From: Pirellulales bacterium
Lineage (GTDB): Bacteria; Planctomycetota; Planctomycetia; Pirellulales; Lacipirellulaceae
Direction of reading: 5' to 3'
Length of the DNA: 64,000 nucleotides
Assembly (NCBI GenBank): GCA_019636345.1
Contig: JAHBXQ010000002.1
Coordinates: 434,001 to 498,000, forward strand
Part shown: one piece after another, positions 42,765-52,179 of the stretch
Layout of the letters: the number at the start of each line of letters is the position of its first letter
Numbering within the stretch: position 1 is the stretch's first letter
Translations under genes and position numbers: made by a program
Notes under the pieces: generated by a model
Told to the model about the DNA's origin: nothing
Database searches by the model: none
The model's input: the letters and a program-made list of their open reading frames with translations, nothing else

Positions 42765-43725
42765 TCGGCAGTCCCGACGGCCAGGCCCACGCCTCGGCCA
42801 CCGGCGCCCCCGCGGGGCCCACCTGCGGTCGCTCGGCTGGGGACGAAGGCGATTTCGCCGTTGCGGCGCTTGTCGCGGGCGGAGCGGTTGTCGACTGAGG
42901 CGATGTCGAACCGGCCAGCCCCGTATTGGTCGCGGCGCGGATGCGAGCAAGCCGTTCACGCTGGCTGTTCTGCTGCGCGGTCGCTAGCCGTTCGGTCATC
43001 TTCTCCGGCAGGGCGATCGTCGTGGCGCGCCGCCGGTTGAGCGGCTCGATCTGCTTGCCCCCGGCGAGGGCCGCCTCGTCCTCTCCTTGGAAGCTGGCCT
43101 GCGTCACCCCGGCCGCGACCGTCGGCGGCGGATTGTATCGCCCTGGTGCGTCAGCCATCGCCCGTTCCGGCCGCACGATGCCGGGGAGCAGATGGTTGGT
43201 CTGCTCGCTCACGATCATCGGGCCCCCCTGCGGCTCGAAACGGGCGATCAGGCTGACGCGTCGTTGGTCGCCGCCGACTTCGTCCCAGGGAAGCCAGACG
43301 CTGTACGACGGCCCGAATCGCGACGGGCTCTCGTGCTTGGCGAATTGCTCGACGGGGAAGATGTAGCGACGGGTCGGTTGCGTTTCATGCGGCTCGCGCT
43401 CGGTCTCGTCGAAGGCGTAGACGACGAGCTCTCCCTCGACGCGGACCGAGTCTTCCCCCTGCGGTCCGAAAAACACGATCCGGCCGCCGAACCCGCGTTG
43501 GGGCTTCTGCCCCGCAGTGTGGAGGGTCGTGTCGACCCAGGTGGCGATCAACCGCTGGGGAACCTGCGGCGCGGGGGGCTTGTCCGATTTCATGCCGAGC
43601 GAGCGCTTCACGTCCCAGGAGGCGAACTTCCACTTGCCGTTCTGCTTTGTCGCGCAGCCGACGGCCGAGCACGCCAGGAGCCCGGCGACAGCGAGCGTAA
43701 GCAGCGATCGTGGAGTGCGGTTCAT
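42736..43725 (-). CDS. Lipoprotein of unknown function, secretin operon
   Basis: 329-residue lipoprotein; the lipobox is in LLACSAVGC. A conserved-looking beta-rich domain (LIATWVDTTLHTAGQKPQRG, GRIVFFGPQG, LVVYAFDETEREPHE, RYIFPVEQFAKHESPSRFG) is followed by a disordered Ala/Pro/Thr tail. It lies 70 bases downstream of the secretin gene on the same strand, so it may be a pilotin or accessory lipoprotein of that channel; this is inferred from context. The ATG at 43725 gives the signal peptide. Its stop lies inside the convergent BON gene. Confidence 0.65.
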   Translation of the reverse strand: MNRTPRSLLTLAVAGLLACSAVGCATKQNGKWKFASWDVKRSLGMKSDKPPAPQVPQRLIATWVDTTLHTAGQKPQRGFGGRIVFFGPQGEDSVRVEGELVVYAFDETEREPHETQPTRRYIFPVEQFAKHESPSRFGPSYSVWLPWDEVGGDQRRVSLIARFEPQGGPMIVSEQTNHLLPGIVRPERAMADAPGRYNPPPTVAAGVTQASFQGEDEAALAGGKQIEPLNRRRATTIALPEKMTERLATAQQNSQRERLARIRAATNTGLAGSTSPQSTTAPPATSAATAKSPSSPAERPQVGPAGAPVAEAWAWPSGLPTTATNRPAH

Positions 43726-43795
43726 GGACTTGTCGGGGCTGGATCTGGTGCGCGCTTGGTTAACCGCTGCAGTGGACGCGGAGGAATCGTTCATC

Positions 43796-46700
43796 TCACC
43801 GCGGCGGCGGCATTTGTTCCTGGGGGACGACGTACTCGTCCGGCTGCGGGGCCAGTTCGGGCGCGACGAACCCGTCGGTCGCCCCGGGCATTCCCGGGTA
43901 GACGGCCTGCGCCTCGGCGGCGCCCAGCGGGTCGAGCCGGCTCCGCAATCCCGCGGGGCCGTGCATGTCGACCACGTCCGACAGGCACCAACTCATCCGA
44001 GCCGACTCGGTCTGTTTGAGCATTTCCGATTCGTACCGCGAGCGGACAATGTGCGGAGTGAGGATGATCAACAGCTCGGTCCGGCGGGTGGTGCTGAGGT
44101 CGTACCGGAACAGGTTGCCCAACAGCGGAATGTCGGCCAGCAGCGGTACGCGGCGGTGGATCGCCTCGTCGCGCTTGGTGAGCAGCCCGCTGAGGACCAC
44201 GGTCTGGCCGCTCACGGCGCTGACCACGGTTTGCGCTTGCGTCGCGTTGACTCGGGGAACGTTGATCGGATCGCCGTTTTGGGCGAACCCCACCGGCACG
44301 CCGTCGGCAATTCGGCCCAGTTCGCTCTTTTCGGCGAAGACCTCCATGACCACGAGCCCGTCGGGGCTGATGCGCGGCCGCACTTCCAATCGCAGGCCGA
44401 CCGGTTCGCGCGTGATTTGGTTGATTGGAAACGAACCGACCACCGGCACGGTTTGCCCGGTGACGAAGGGGACGATCTCGCCGACGAACGCCCGGCCGAT
44501 CTGGTTGTTGAGGGCCATGATCTGCGGGCGGCTGAGCACCTCAAGCCGCCGCGACTCCTGCAGAGCCCGCAACAGCATGCTCACGCTTTCGCTGCTGGCC
44601 GAGAGGACCAAGCCGCCGAAGCCGAGGTCCGGATTGAGCCGATTGACGGCGAAGTTGGAGAGCCCCTGGGCCGCGACGATGCCCGACGTGGCGAGCGAGC
44701 GATCGCTTCCCGAGTTGGGGATTCCCTGCTGGGGATTGCCGAAGTTGTACCCGGGATTCAGCGACGCGTTTTGGATCGATTGCTGCGTGACGGAGGTCAC
44801 GGCCCCGCCGGCGCTGGTCGTTTGCGTCGTCGTGGTGATGTTCGAGATGTCCCCCAGCAGGCTGCGGTCGAACAGGGCCGAGTCCTGCAACCCCAACTCG
44901 ACGCCGAATTCGTCGGCGTCCCCCAACCGAACCTCTCCGATGAGGACCTGGATGAGGACCATCGGCGCCTGTTCGTCGAGTTGTTCGATGATCCGCGCGA
45001 TCTCGTCGTAGTACCGCGGCGTGGCCGACACGATGAGGCTGTTCGAACCGATGTCGGGGACGACGACCACCTCGCGCTCAAGCTGCGTGAAGGGGCTCAC
45101 GACGCCGGGGCCGGTCTCGCGGACGTCCCGTTCCTGCTGCAACCACTGCTGCAGGGAGAGGGCGACGTCCTCGGCGCTGGCGTTCTTGAGTTTGTAGACC
45201 TGATTGCGGCGCTGGCGAGCTTCCTCGCTGTCGAGCCGCAGGAGGATCGTCTCGACCACGAGCAGTTCTTCCTGGCTCCCCGCGGCGATGATGCTGTTGG
45301 TCCGTTCGTCGACGCTGAGGCGCAGTTGGAAGACCCCGGCCTGGGCGTTGTCCCCCTGATCGACGGCCCCGAACAGCGATTCCAGCGTGTCGACCAACGC
45401 GACTGCGTCGCCGTTCTCGACCGGAAACACCTTGAGCACGGCCGAGGCCGCCGAGACTTGATCAAGCTCGCGGATCAACCGGCGCGCCTCTTCCATCGCC
45501 CGCGGAGCGGCCCGCACCAGGACCGAGTTCGACCGGGCGTCGGCAAAGACCAAGGCTTTGACCCCCAACGTGGCCGTCTCGTCGTCGTCAAGCGCCAGCA
45601 GATCCTCGAGCACGTTCTCAATGTCCTCGGCCGAGGCCCGTTCGAGGCGGAAGATCTCGAACTGCGACCCGGCTTCGGTTTGCTGCTGGTCGAGTTCGCG
45701 GATGACTTCCATCACCCGATCGAACGTCAGCGGCGCGGCGGCGACGAACACCGCGTTGGGATTGCTCAGCGGCAGCACCAGCGGCGTGCCGTAGTACGAA
45801 GCCAGCGTCGGCCCCGTGGTCGGCGGACCGAACGCTCGATTCAGCAGTGCAGCCATGGCGACGCCATCGGCGTTCTTGAGGGAGACGACGGCCACCTTGG
45901 GGGGCTCGACCTGCGACATGGCCTCGATCTGGCGGATCACTTCGCGCACCTTCTCGGTGTCGCGGGGATTGCCGCGGATGATGAAGATGTCGGTCCCCTC
46001 GATGTTTTCGACCTGCACGGGACCCAACAGCGCCCCGGCCAAGTTGGTGAGCGCCGCCGCGCCCTCGGCGTCGGCCGACGGGGCCTGCCCCGCGCCGCCG
46101 GTCGTGTTCTGAGCCAGCAGCATCGCGACTGATTGGCGCACCTGAGGCGCTGCGCGGGGGCCGACGGCCACGTACGCGGGATTCGCCTGCGGGTCGTTCG
46201 GCGCGTCGAGCGCCTCGACGATTCGACGCCACGCGGCAAGTTGCTCGGGCCGGCCGTCGAGCCGCACCGTTCCGGTCTGGCGATCCACCGCCGCCATGAC
46301 CGCCGGTTCGCCGGGCAGTTCGATTGCGAACCGCAGCCACTGGCTCCGCGGTTCCGAGAGCAGCGGGAGCGGCCGATTGAACGTCGTCTGGAGCCGGGCG
46401 TGGAAGTCCTCGGCAGAGATTTGCGTGAGGCGCAACGTTGCGCTTTGAGCCGCGGACTTCGCCTCGGGAGCGGCAGACGCCGGAGCCGCCGCTGGCGCCC
46501 CGTTGGCCGGGGGGGGACTGGCTGGTTGCCGGGCGTCAAGCTGGGCGACGCGCACCGGAGGATTTGCAGGAGCGGGGGCGGCCTGGGCGAGTTCGCGCAG
46601 CGCCCCCGCCACCGCTGCATGGAGTCGCTCGTCTCCCCGCACGACCAGTCGGTTATTGCGCGCGTCGAGGGTCGCTTGGACGGGTCGGCCCCCTGTGGCC

Positions 46701-46885
46701 GCACGGATTCGCGCCTCGAGGGCCGCAGGATCGACTTCGCCCAAGTAGTACGCCCGCGCATCCGGCTGCGGGGCTTGAGGTTCTTCCGCACGAGCGGCCG
46801 TGACCGCGCCCGCGACGAGCACGGCGATCACGAGGCCCCGGCGGCGCTGGGCCCCGTAGGTTCGGGTTCGTGGCTGGCAAACCAT
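43796..46885 (-). CDS. gspD: Type II secretion system secretin (GspD-like)
   Basis: Outer-membrane channel of the type II secretion or type IV pilus-like system, 1029 residues, longer than GspD (~650). Signal-type N-terminus, then a long planctomycete-specific region (~30-330). N-domains at about 331-600 carry VVSLKNADGVAMAALLNRAF, RLERASAEDIENVLEDLL and KLKNASAEDVALSLQQWL. The secretin domain is at ~640-935, ending in RVPLLADIPLLGNLFRYD. A ~95-residue tail follows. Likely partners are DUF1559 pseudopilins and the GspF-like protein at 35 kb; no GspE is encoded here. Downstream lipoprotein probably in the same operon. Confidence 0.9.
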   Translation of the reverse strand: MVCQPRTRTYGAQRRRGLVIAVLVAGAVTAARAEEPQAPQPDARAYYLGEVDPAALEARIRAATGGRPVQATLDARNNRLVVRGDERLHAAVAGALRELAQAAPAPANPPVRVAQLDARQPASPPPANGAPAAAPASAAPEAKSAAQSATLRLTQISAEDFHARLQTTFNRPLPLLSEPRSQWLRFAIELPGEPAVMAAVDRQTGTVRLDGRPEQLAAWRRIVEALDAPNDPQANPAYVAVGPRAAPQVRQSVAMLLAQNTTGGAGQAPSADAEGAAALTNLAGALLGPVQVENIEGTDIFIIRGNPRDTEKVREVIRQIEAMSQVEPPKVAVVSLKNADGVAMAALLNRAFGPPTTGPTLASYYGTPLVLPLSNPNAVFVAAAPLTFDRVMEVIRELDQQQTEAGSQFEIFRLERASAEDIENVLEDLLALDDDETATLGVKALVFADARSNSVLVRAAPRAMEEARRLIRELDQVSAASAVLKVFPVENGDAVALVDTLESLFGAVDQGDNAQAGVFQLRLSVDERTNSIIAAGSQEELLVVETILLRLDSEEARQRRNQVYKLKNASAEDVALSLQQWLQQERDVRETGPGVVSPFTQLEREVVVVPDIGSNSLIVSATPRYYDEIARIIEQLDEQAPMVLIQVLIGEVRLGDADEFGVELGLQDSALFDRSLLGDISNITTTTQTTSAGGAVTSVTQQSIQNASLNPGYNFGNPQQGIPNSGSDRSLATSGIVAAQGLSNFAVNRLNPDLGFGGLVLSASSESVSMLLRALQESRRLEVLSRPQIMALNNQIGRAFVGEIVPFVTGQTVPVVGSFPINQITREPVGLRLEVRPRISPDGLVVMEVFAEKSELGRIADGVPVGFAQNGDPINVPRVNATQAQTVVSAVSGQTVVLSGLLTKRDEAIHRRVPLLADIPLLGNLFRYDLSTTRRTELLIILTPHIVRSRYESEMLKQTESARMSWCLSDVVDMHGPAGLRSRLDPLGAAEAQAVYPGMPGATDGFVAPELAPQPDEYVVPQEQMPPPR

Positions 46886-47262
46886 AGCGAGTCAGGCGAG
46901 CAAGTCCGGTCGACGAAGCGGCTCGCCCCGCGCTGGCGCGCAGGGACCGTCCGTACAACCGGAATAATCGACAAACTTCGCCCAGAGCGCCAGCCAATCC
47001 GAACCGACGGCCAGAAGTTCAGTGAGATAGCCGGGCGTTGCTAGCAGCGAGCCGAGGACCGGCCCCCCCGCGAGCGGGAGATCGCCCCTCTTCTGGGGAA
47101 GGTAAGAGCCAGTTCGCATGAAAGCCGTGTGAGCTCACTTGAGTACGACGCAAAGGGAGCACGACGGGGCAGGAAAGCTGCGAAGACGCATTAGCTGATG
47201 AATGCTTCGCTTCACGCGGAAGCGCAGCGGTCGCAGAGCATGCAGAGCGGGCGGGCAGGAAC
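46886..47262. other. Intergenic region, 377 bases
   Basis: Between the secretin start and the end of the histidine kinase gene, both leftward. No gene and no clean promoter identified. It contains CGCGGAAGCGCAGCGG-type low-complexity sequence near 47216. A promoter for the secretin operon is expected here. Confidence 0.35.
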
Positions 47263-49041
47263 TTACTCCCCCTCGTCTTCGTTCGGGATCGACTGAGTCG
47301 CGCGGAGGCGCGGGTCGATTTCCGCGTCGTCGTCGACCAGAGTGGCAGGGAGTTCCAGGGTGAAACAACTGCCGTGGCCCAGCGTGCTGGCGACGGCGAT
47401 CTGGCCGCCGTGCTCTTCGACGATTTTGCGCGACACCGGCAGGCCGAGTCCCGTGCCGCGGCCTCCCTTGCGCGAGACGAAGGCGGTGAAGATCGCCTCG
47501 ACGTCGTCGGGGGCGATCCCGGCGCCGTTGTCTTGGACCACGACGAACGCCTTTGCGAGCGGTTCGTCGTACCGGGTCGAGACCGAGACCCGGCCCGACT
47601 CGGCTTCGTCGCACGCGTCGATCGCGTTGGTGACGATGTTGAGCACCGCCCGGTGAAGCCCCTCGGGGTCGAACATGAGCTGCGGCATTCGCTCGTCCGG
47701 CTGATAGATCAGTTCCACCCCCAAGTCGGCGGCGCGCGATTGCATTAGCTCGACGACGTCGGCCGCGACCTCGTTGAGATTCGCCGGCTGCGGCTCGGGC
47801 TCGCGCTCTTTGCTGAACGTGAGCATGTCGAGCACCAGCGCGGAGATCCGCTCTTGATTGCGTTCGACGATCCCCCAGCCCTTGCGGATCGTGTCGACGG
47901 CGCTCACCGCGTCGCCGTCGTCGGCTTCGCCCTCCTCGGTCGTCGCTCGGTCGTGGGCGTTGAGGCCCAATTCGATGAGGTAGCTGCCGCCGCGGACCCC
48001 TTGCAGGATGTTCTTGATATGGTGCGACAGCGACGCGATCGCCTGTCCCACCGCCGCCAGTCGTTCCGCCTGGACAAGGGCCTTGTAGTAGGAGGTGTCC
48101 TCGACCGCCAGCGCCGCCTGATGGGCGATGGCGATCATCAACCGCAGGTGCTCCTCGGTGAACTGGTTGGCCGACTTGTTGGCGAGAACCCGTTGGGGGG
48201 TCGAGGTCGTGTCGATGTAGATCACGCCCACCACGTCGTAGCGACCCTGCATCGGCACGCAAATCGCTTCGCGAACGCCGAGATTGACGATGCTTTGGGC
48301 CGGATCCCAGCGGGCGTCGTCGCGGGCGTTGCTGGTGAGGACCCCCTCGCGACGGTCCTGCACGTAGTCGAGGATCGTCTTGCTGATCGTGATCTTTTCT
48401 TCCTGCGAACCGCGTCGATGGCGGCGCACTTTCGGATCGAGGCGGCCCGTCTCGAGATTCTTCATCATGATGCAGCCGCGGTCGGCGTCGACCCAGTCGA
48501 AGATCAGGTCCATGATCCGCTTGAGCAACTGGTCGATGTCGAGCGTGTGGCTCACGGCCAGCGCCGTGCGATACATGATTTGCAGGTTGCTGCGGGCCTG
48601 CGAAATGAACGGGTTCGACGACCCGCGAGCGTCGGGCATCAGCCACTCGCTGCCGCCGGTCTGGCTCAGCGAGGCGACGATCCGCGAGCCGCCGTGGTCG
48701 CCCGCCAGCGGCACGATGTCCACCAGATCGGCCAAGTCCTCGGGGGCATCGTCGTGGAACCCGGTGTAGAGGAGCAGCGAACTGCCGACCTGGATCTGAT
48801 CGCCCGTCAGCAGGGCCCGCTCGGCGACCATTTGGCCGTTGACGTACGTGCCGTTGCTGCTGCCAGTGTCGCGAAGGACGTAGGAATCGCCGCGGCGGAT
48901 CAATTCGGCGTGGTTGCGCGACACCTCGGTGTCATGCAAGCGGATCGTATTGGTCTGAGTCCGACCAATCGAGTGGATAGACTCCTCCAACGGGAACCGC
49001 GACCCTTGGTCGCGGCCCTGGATGACGAACAACGATGCCAC
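47263..49041 (-). CDS. FHA-GAF sensor histidine kinase
   Basis: 592-residue soluble sensor kinase. The FHA domain is at 1-95 (GRTQTNTIRL, SRNHAELIRR, TGSSNGTYVNGQ), which binds phosphothreonine. The GAF domain is at about 150-320 (DADRGCIMM, ICVPMQGRYDVVGVIYID). The dimerisation and phosphoacceptor helix is AIASLSHHIKNILQGVRGG (His340). The ATPase domain has NIVTNAIDA, DNGAGI and GRGTGLGLPVSRKI. No membrane segment and no receiver are encoded, so its response regulator must lie elsewhere. It would couple Ser/Thr-kinase signalling to two-component output. The GTG at 49041 places the FHA at the N-terminus as in related kinases. Confidence 0.85.
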   Translation of the reverse strand: MASLFVIQGRDQGSRFPLEESIHSIGRTQTNTIRLHDTEVSRNHAELIRRGDSYVLRDTGSSNGTYVNGQMVAERALLTGDQIQVGSSLLLYTGFHDDAPEDLADLVDIVPLAGDHGGSRIVASLSQTGGSEWLMPDARGSSNPFISQARSNLQIMYRTALAVSHTLDIDQLLKRIMDLIFDWVDADRGCIMMKNLETGRLDPKVRRHRRGSQEEKITISKTILDYVQDRREGVLTSNARDDARWDPAQSIVNLGVREAICVPMQGRYDVVGVIYIDTTSTPQRVLANKSANQFTEEHLRLMIAIAHQAALAVEDTSYYKALVQAERLAAVGQAIASLSHHIKNILQGVRGGSYLIELGLNAHDRATTEEGEADDGDAVSAVDTIRKGWGIVERNQERISALVLDMLTFSKEREPEPQPANLNEVAADVVELMQSRAADLGVELIYQPDERMPQLMFDPEGLHRAVLNIVTNAIDACDEAESGRVSVSTRYDEPLAKAFVVVQDNGAGIAPDDVEAIFTAFVSRKGGRGTGLGLPVSRKIVEEHGGQIAVASTLGHGSCFTLELPATLVDDDAEIDPRLRATQSIPNEDEGE

Positions 49042-49546
49042 GCGGGTAGGTACTTTCGCTCGACAAGGAGGAACGGAATGCTGCCCTTGATCGCCGCGGC
49101 GGCGAGGCGCGCGCAGCGACGAAACGTTCCAGAAGGACCGCTGATTGTAGCGCCGCAACGGCTAGCAGAACAGTCCCTGTCGCCCTAGGCGCCGACAGGC
49201 GAACGACTTAGGACGCCTTGGGGGGGCGGAACACGACGGTTAGGCAAAGAAGTGGGGCCGCGCCGCCCTGCACGTTGTTCGCAAGCTTGAACATGGCCGG
49301 CAGCTTGGAGACGGCGGAATCTGCCGCGGCGATTTCCCCGTCGCAAGGGGGGGATCGTCGCGGTTTCGGCAGCGACGGCTGGGACGATTCAATTGGCCTT
49401 GCCGGGTTCGGGGACGGTTTGCACAATACGCCCCGCTTCCAACCCCGTCGTCCGGCTGCTCGTCCCCGCGGAACGCCGCCGACAGCGCGGACGGGAATCC
49501 ACAACGTTTGGTCAAGGACGACCAATCTTCAGCAAGGAGTGCTGAC
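49042..49546. other. Divergent intergenic region, 505 bases
   Basis: Separates the leftward kinase from rightward ompH. A weak -35/-10 pair (TTGCCG, 17-base spacer, CACAAT at 49399-49427) could drive ompH. No gene supported. Confidence 0.35.
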
Positions 49547-50182
49547 GTGAAAAAGCTGCTCGTATCGGCCGTCGCCTGCACCGTCGCCCTCACCGGGGCG
49601 AGCTTCTCTCAGGCCCAGAACCCCCACGGCGCCAACGCCGCCAAGTACGGCATCGCGGTGGTCGACGTCACTTACATCTTCAAAGAGTATCCCAAGTTCA
49701 AAGGGATCATGGACGGGATGAAGAAGGAGATGGAGGGCGCCGAGGCCCAACTCAAGGCCGATCGCGACCGGATTCAGCAAATGGAAGAGCGTCGCGACAC
49801 GCTGCAGCCCAGCAGCGACGAGTTCAAGAAGCTCGACGAAAACCTGGCCCGGCAGAAGGCCGACTTCAACATCAAGGCGGGTACGATCCGCCGCGACTTC
49901 ATGGAGCGCGAGGCCGAGGTCTACATGCAGACCTACCGCGAGGTGGCCAACGCCGTCCGCGTCTACGCCACGAGCAACAACATCGGCCTTGTGATCCGCT
50001 ACAACGGCGACGATGTCGCTGCGACCGAGAATCGCCAGGACGTCCTGCGTGCGATCAACCAGCCGATCGTGTATCAGAACAGCATCGACATCACGCCCGA
50101 CGTGATCGGCCTGCTGAGCCGCGGCGCCGTCCCGGCGGGCGGTCCGACCGCTCAGGCGCCTGGCGCCCGGACTGTTCGCTAG
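49547..50182 (+). CDS. OmpH/Skp family periplasmic chaperone
   Basis: 211-residue exported protein. The signal peptide ends in FSQAQ. A globular start (YGIAVVDVTYIFKEYPKFKG) is followed by a long charged coiled coil (MKKEMEGAEAQLKADRDRIQ, FKKLDENLARQKADF) and a return strand (NNIGLVIRYNGDDV), the Skp tentacle layout. Skp chaperones unfolded outer-membrane proteins. GTG start chosen for the AAGGAG eight bases upstream; the frame's earlier ATG at 49508 lacks a signal. First of a block with lpxC and lpxA, echoing the skp-lpx linkage of proteobacteria. Confidence 0.85.
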   Translation: MKKLLVSAVACTVALTGASFSQAQNPHGANAAKYGIAVVDVTYIFKEYPKFKGIMDGMKKEMEGAEAQLKADRDRIQQMEERRDTLQPSSDEFKKLDENLARQKADFNIKAGTIRRDFMEREAEVYMQTYREVANAVRVYATSNNIGLVIRYNGDDVAATENRQDVLRAINQPIVYQNSIDITPDVIGLLSRGAVPAGGPTAQAPGARTVR

Positions 50183-50297
50183 TCGCTTGTGCGGTAACCG
50201 AATCGCGAGCGTCGACGCCGCCCCTGGCGTCGATGCCTCGCCGCCGCGCCGTTGTTTGCGGTCGTCTTGAGTTCCATCTGGTTGAAAGTGCGCGACG

Positions 50298-51167
50298 ATG
50301 TCCGCCGTGAGTCTGCAACAAACGCTCGCCTGCCCCGCGGTCGTCTACGGGTTCGGGTACTGGTCGGGAGCCGACGTGCGGCTCGAATTCCGACCCGCCC
50401 CGGTCGACAGCGGGATTGTCTTCGTCCGGCCAGACTTGGGAGGACACGCGCGAATCGCGGTTCGCCCCGAGCACCGCGTCGACGTTCCCCGCCGCACCAA
50501 CCTGCGGCAGAACGGCGCCGAGGCGGCCATGGTCGAGCACGTGCTTGCCACGCTGGCCGGGCTGCAGATCGACAACTGCGAGGTGTGGGTCGACCAAGCC
50601 GAGATGCCGGGCTGCGACGGTTCGGCTGCGGGGTTCGCCGAGGCGATTCTCGGCTCGGGAATCGTCGCCCAGAACAAACCGGCCCGCAAGTTCGAGGTGG
50701 TGCGCCCCGTGCGGATCGAACACGGCAATTGCTGGATCGAAGCGAGTCCCAATCGTCAGGGACGGCTCTGCATCGAGTATCGACTCGATTATCCGCACGA
50801 TCTGGCGATCGGCCGGCAGACGGCCTCGATCCACGTGACTCCCGAATCGTTCTTCCGCGAACTGGCTCCCTGCCGAACTTTTTTGCGGATCCGAGAAGCG
50901 GAAGAATTGCGGGCACAGGGGCTGGGGCTGCGGGTCACGCCCCGCGACCTGTTGCTGTTCGACGACGAGCGGCCGGTGCAAAACAAACTGCGATTTCCCA
51001 ACGAGTGCGCGCGGCACAAGGCGCTCGACGTGCTGGGCGACTTGGCGCTCATGGGGCGGCGGATCGTCGGAAACTTCGTGGCCTATCGCAGCGGGCACCG
51101 GCTCAACGCGGAGCTGGCGGCCCGACTGCTGCAAACCGAGAGCGTCCGACACCGGGCGATCGCGTGA
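50298..51167 (+). CDS. lpxC: UDP-3-O-acyl-N-acetylglucosamine deacetylase
   Basis: First committed step of lipid A synthesis; zinc amidase. 289 residues. AAMVEHVLATLAGL gives zinc ligand His81, ECARHKALDVLGDLALMG gives His240 and Asp244, and YRSGHRLNAELA gives His267 as the catalytic His. FVRPDLGG early on matches the LpxC N-terminal fold. Slightly shorter than E. coli LpxC (305). The presence of LpxC and LpxA implies that this planctomycete makes lipid A. Cytoplasmic; about 115 bases downstream of ompH. Confidence 0.9.
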   Translation: MSAVSLQQTLACPAVVYGFGYWSGADVRLEFRPAPVDSGIVFVRPDLGGHARIAVRPEHRVDVPRRTNLRQNGAEAAMVEHVLATLAGLQIDNCEVWVDQAEMPGCDGSAAGFAEAILGSGIVAQNKPARKFEVVRPVRIEHGNCWIEASPNRQGRLCIEYRLDYPHDLAIGRQTASIHVTPESFFRELAPCRTFLRIREAEELRAQGLGLRVTPRDLLLFDDERPVQNKLRFPNECARHKALDVLGDLALMGRRIVGNFVAYRSGHRLNAELAARLLQTESVRHRAIA

Positions 51168-51372
51168 CAAGAGCAGAGAATGCATCGAGCCGAAGGCGCC
51201 AGCCTCGGCGACGGACCGTCGCAGCAACGGCCGGGGCTGGCGCGTTCGGCTCATCAGGCGGCAACCGTGATTGACTGAACCGGCGAGCTAAAGCTCGACC
51301 GCACGACGACGCGACCCGCGCGGCAGGCATGTCCAACGCCGAGCAGTCGCCCCATGCAGGATTGCAAACAAC

Positions 51373-52179
51373 ATGGCCACGAGCATTGCCGCGAACGCGT
51401 GGGTCGACCCGCGCGCCGAGCTGGACGAGGGGGTCGAGATCGGACCGTTCTCGATGGTCGGCCCGGAGGTGCGAATCGGGGCCGGCACGCGCCTGGTGGG
51501 GCATGTGACCCTCATGGGCCAAGTCGAACTGGGCCGCGACAACATTCTCTACCCCCACGCCGTGATCGGCGGCGAGCCGCAAGACCTCTCGTGTCAAGGC
51601 GCCGAAGCCCGAGTCGTCCTCGGCGACGGCAACGTCGTCCGTGAAGGGGTCACGATCAATCGCGGCAGCGAAAAAGACGCCGGGGTCACGCGGATCGGCA
51701 ATCGCAACTTCCTGATGGCCAACTGCCACGTCGCCCACGACTGCCAGATCGGCGACCATGTGACGATCGCCAACGGCACGCTGCTGGCCGGGCACGTACA
51801 CATCCACGACCATGCGTCGATCTCCGGCGGGGTCGGGGTGCATCACTTCGTCACCGTCGGCAGCTACAGCTTCATCGGCGCATTGAGCCGTGCGCTCCAC
51901 GACATCCCGCCGTTCATGCTGTGCGAAGGGCTGCCGGCCCGGCCGCGCTGCATCAACATCGTTGCGCTGCGACGCGAGAACTTCTCGCGCGAGGTGATCG
52001 ACAAGCTCGCCGCGGCTCACAAGCTGCTGTATCGCTCGAAGGTCGGGCTGGGGCACGCGCTGGAAATCATGCGTACCAAGGGCATGCTCTGCCCCGAGGT
52101 TGAAAGCCTGCTGGCGTTCATTTCGGGTCAGCAGGAAGGCAAGCACGGCCGCGGCCGGGAATTGAGGAGGGCGGCGTGA
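51373..52179 (+). CDS. lpxA: UDP-N-acetylglucosamine O-acyltransferase
   Basis: Transfers the first acyl chain to the 3-position of UDP-GlcNAc in lipid A synthesis. 268 residues. Left-handed beta helix from hexapeptide repeats (GVEIGPFSMVGPEVRIGAGT, VELGRDNILYPHAVIG). Catalytic His122 lies in the AHDCQIGD motif and corresponds to E. coli His125. C-terminal helical domain (RENFSREVIDKLAAAHKLLY). The usual fabZ and lpxD are absent beside it. The stop overlaps the next gene's GTG start by four bases. Confidence 0.95.
   Translation: MATSIAANAWVDPRAELDEGVEIGPFSMVGPEVRIGAGTRLVGHVTLMGQVELGRDNILYPHAVIGGEPQDLSCQGAEARVVLGDGNVVREGVTINRGSEKDAGVTRIGNRNFLMANCHVAHDCQIGDHVTIANGTLLAGHVHIHDHASISGGVGVHHFVTVGSYSFIGALSRALHDIPPFMLCEGLPARPRCINIVALRRENFSREVIDKLAAAHKLLYRSKVGLGHALEIMRTKGMLCPEVESLLAFISGQQEGKHGRGRELRRAA

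Noticed and set aside
43517-46132. Long rightward open frame of 871 codons antisense to the secretin gene
   Set aside because: Low-complexity Arg/Gly/Asp composition, no domain, and fully antisense to a well-supported gene. In GC-rich DNA such shadows are expected.
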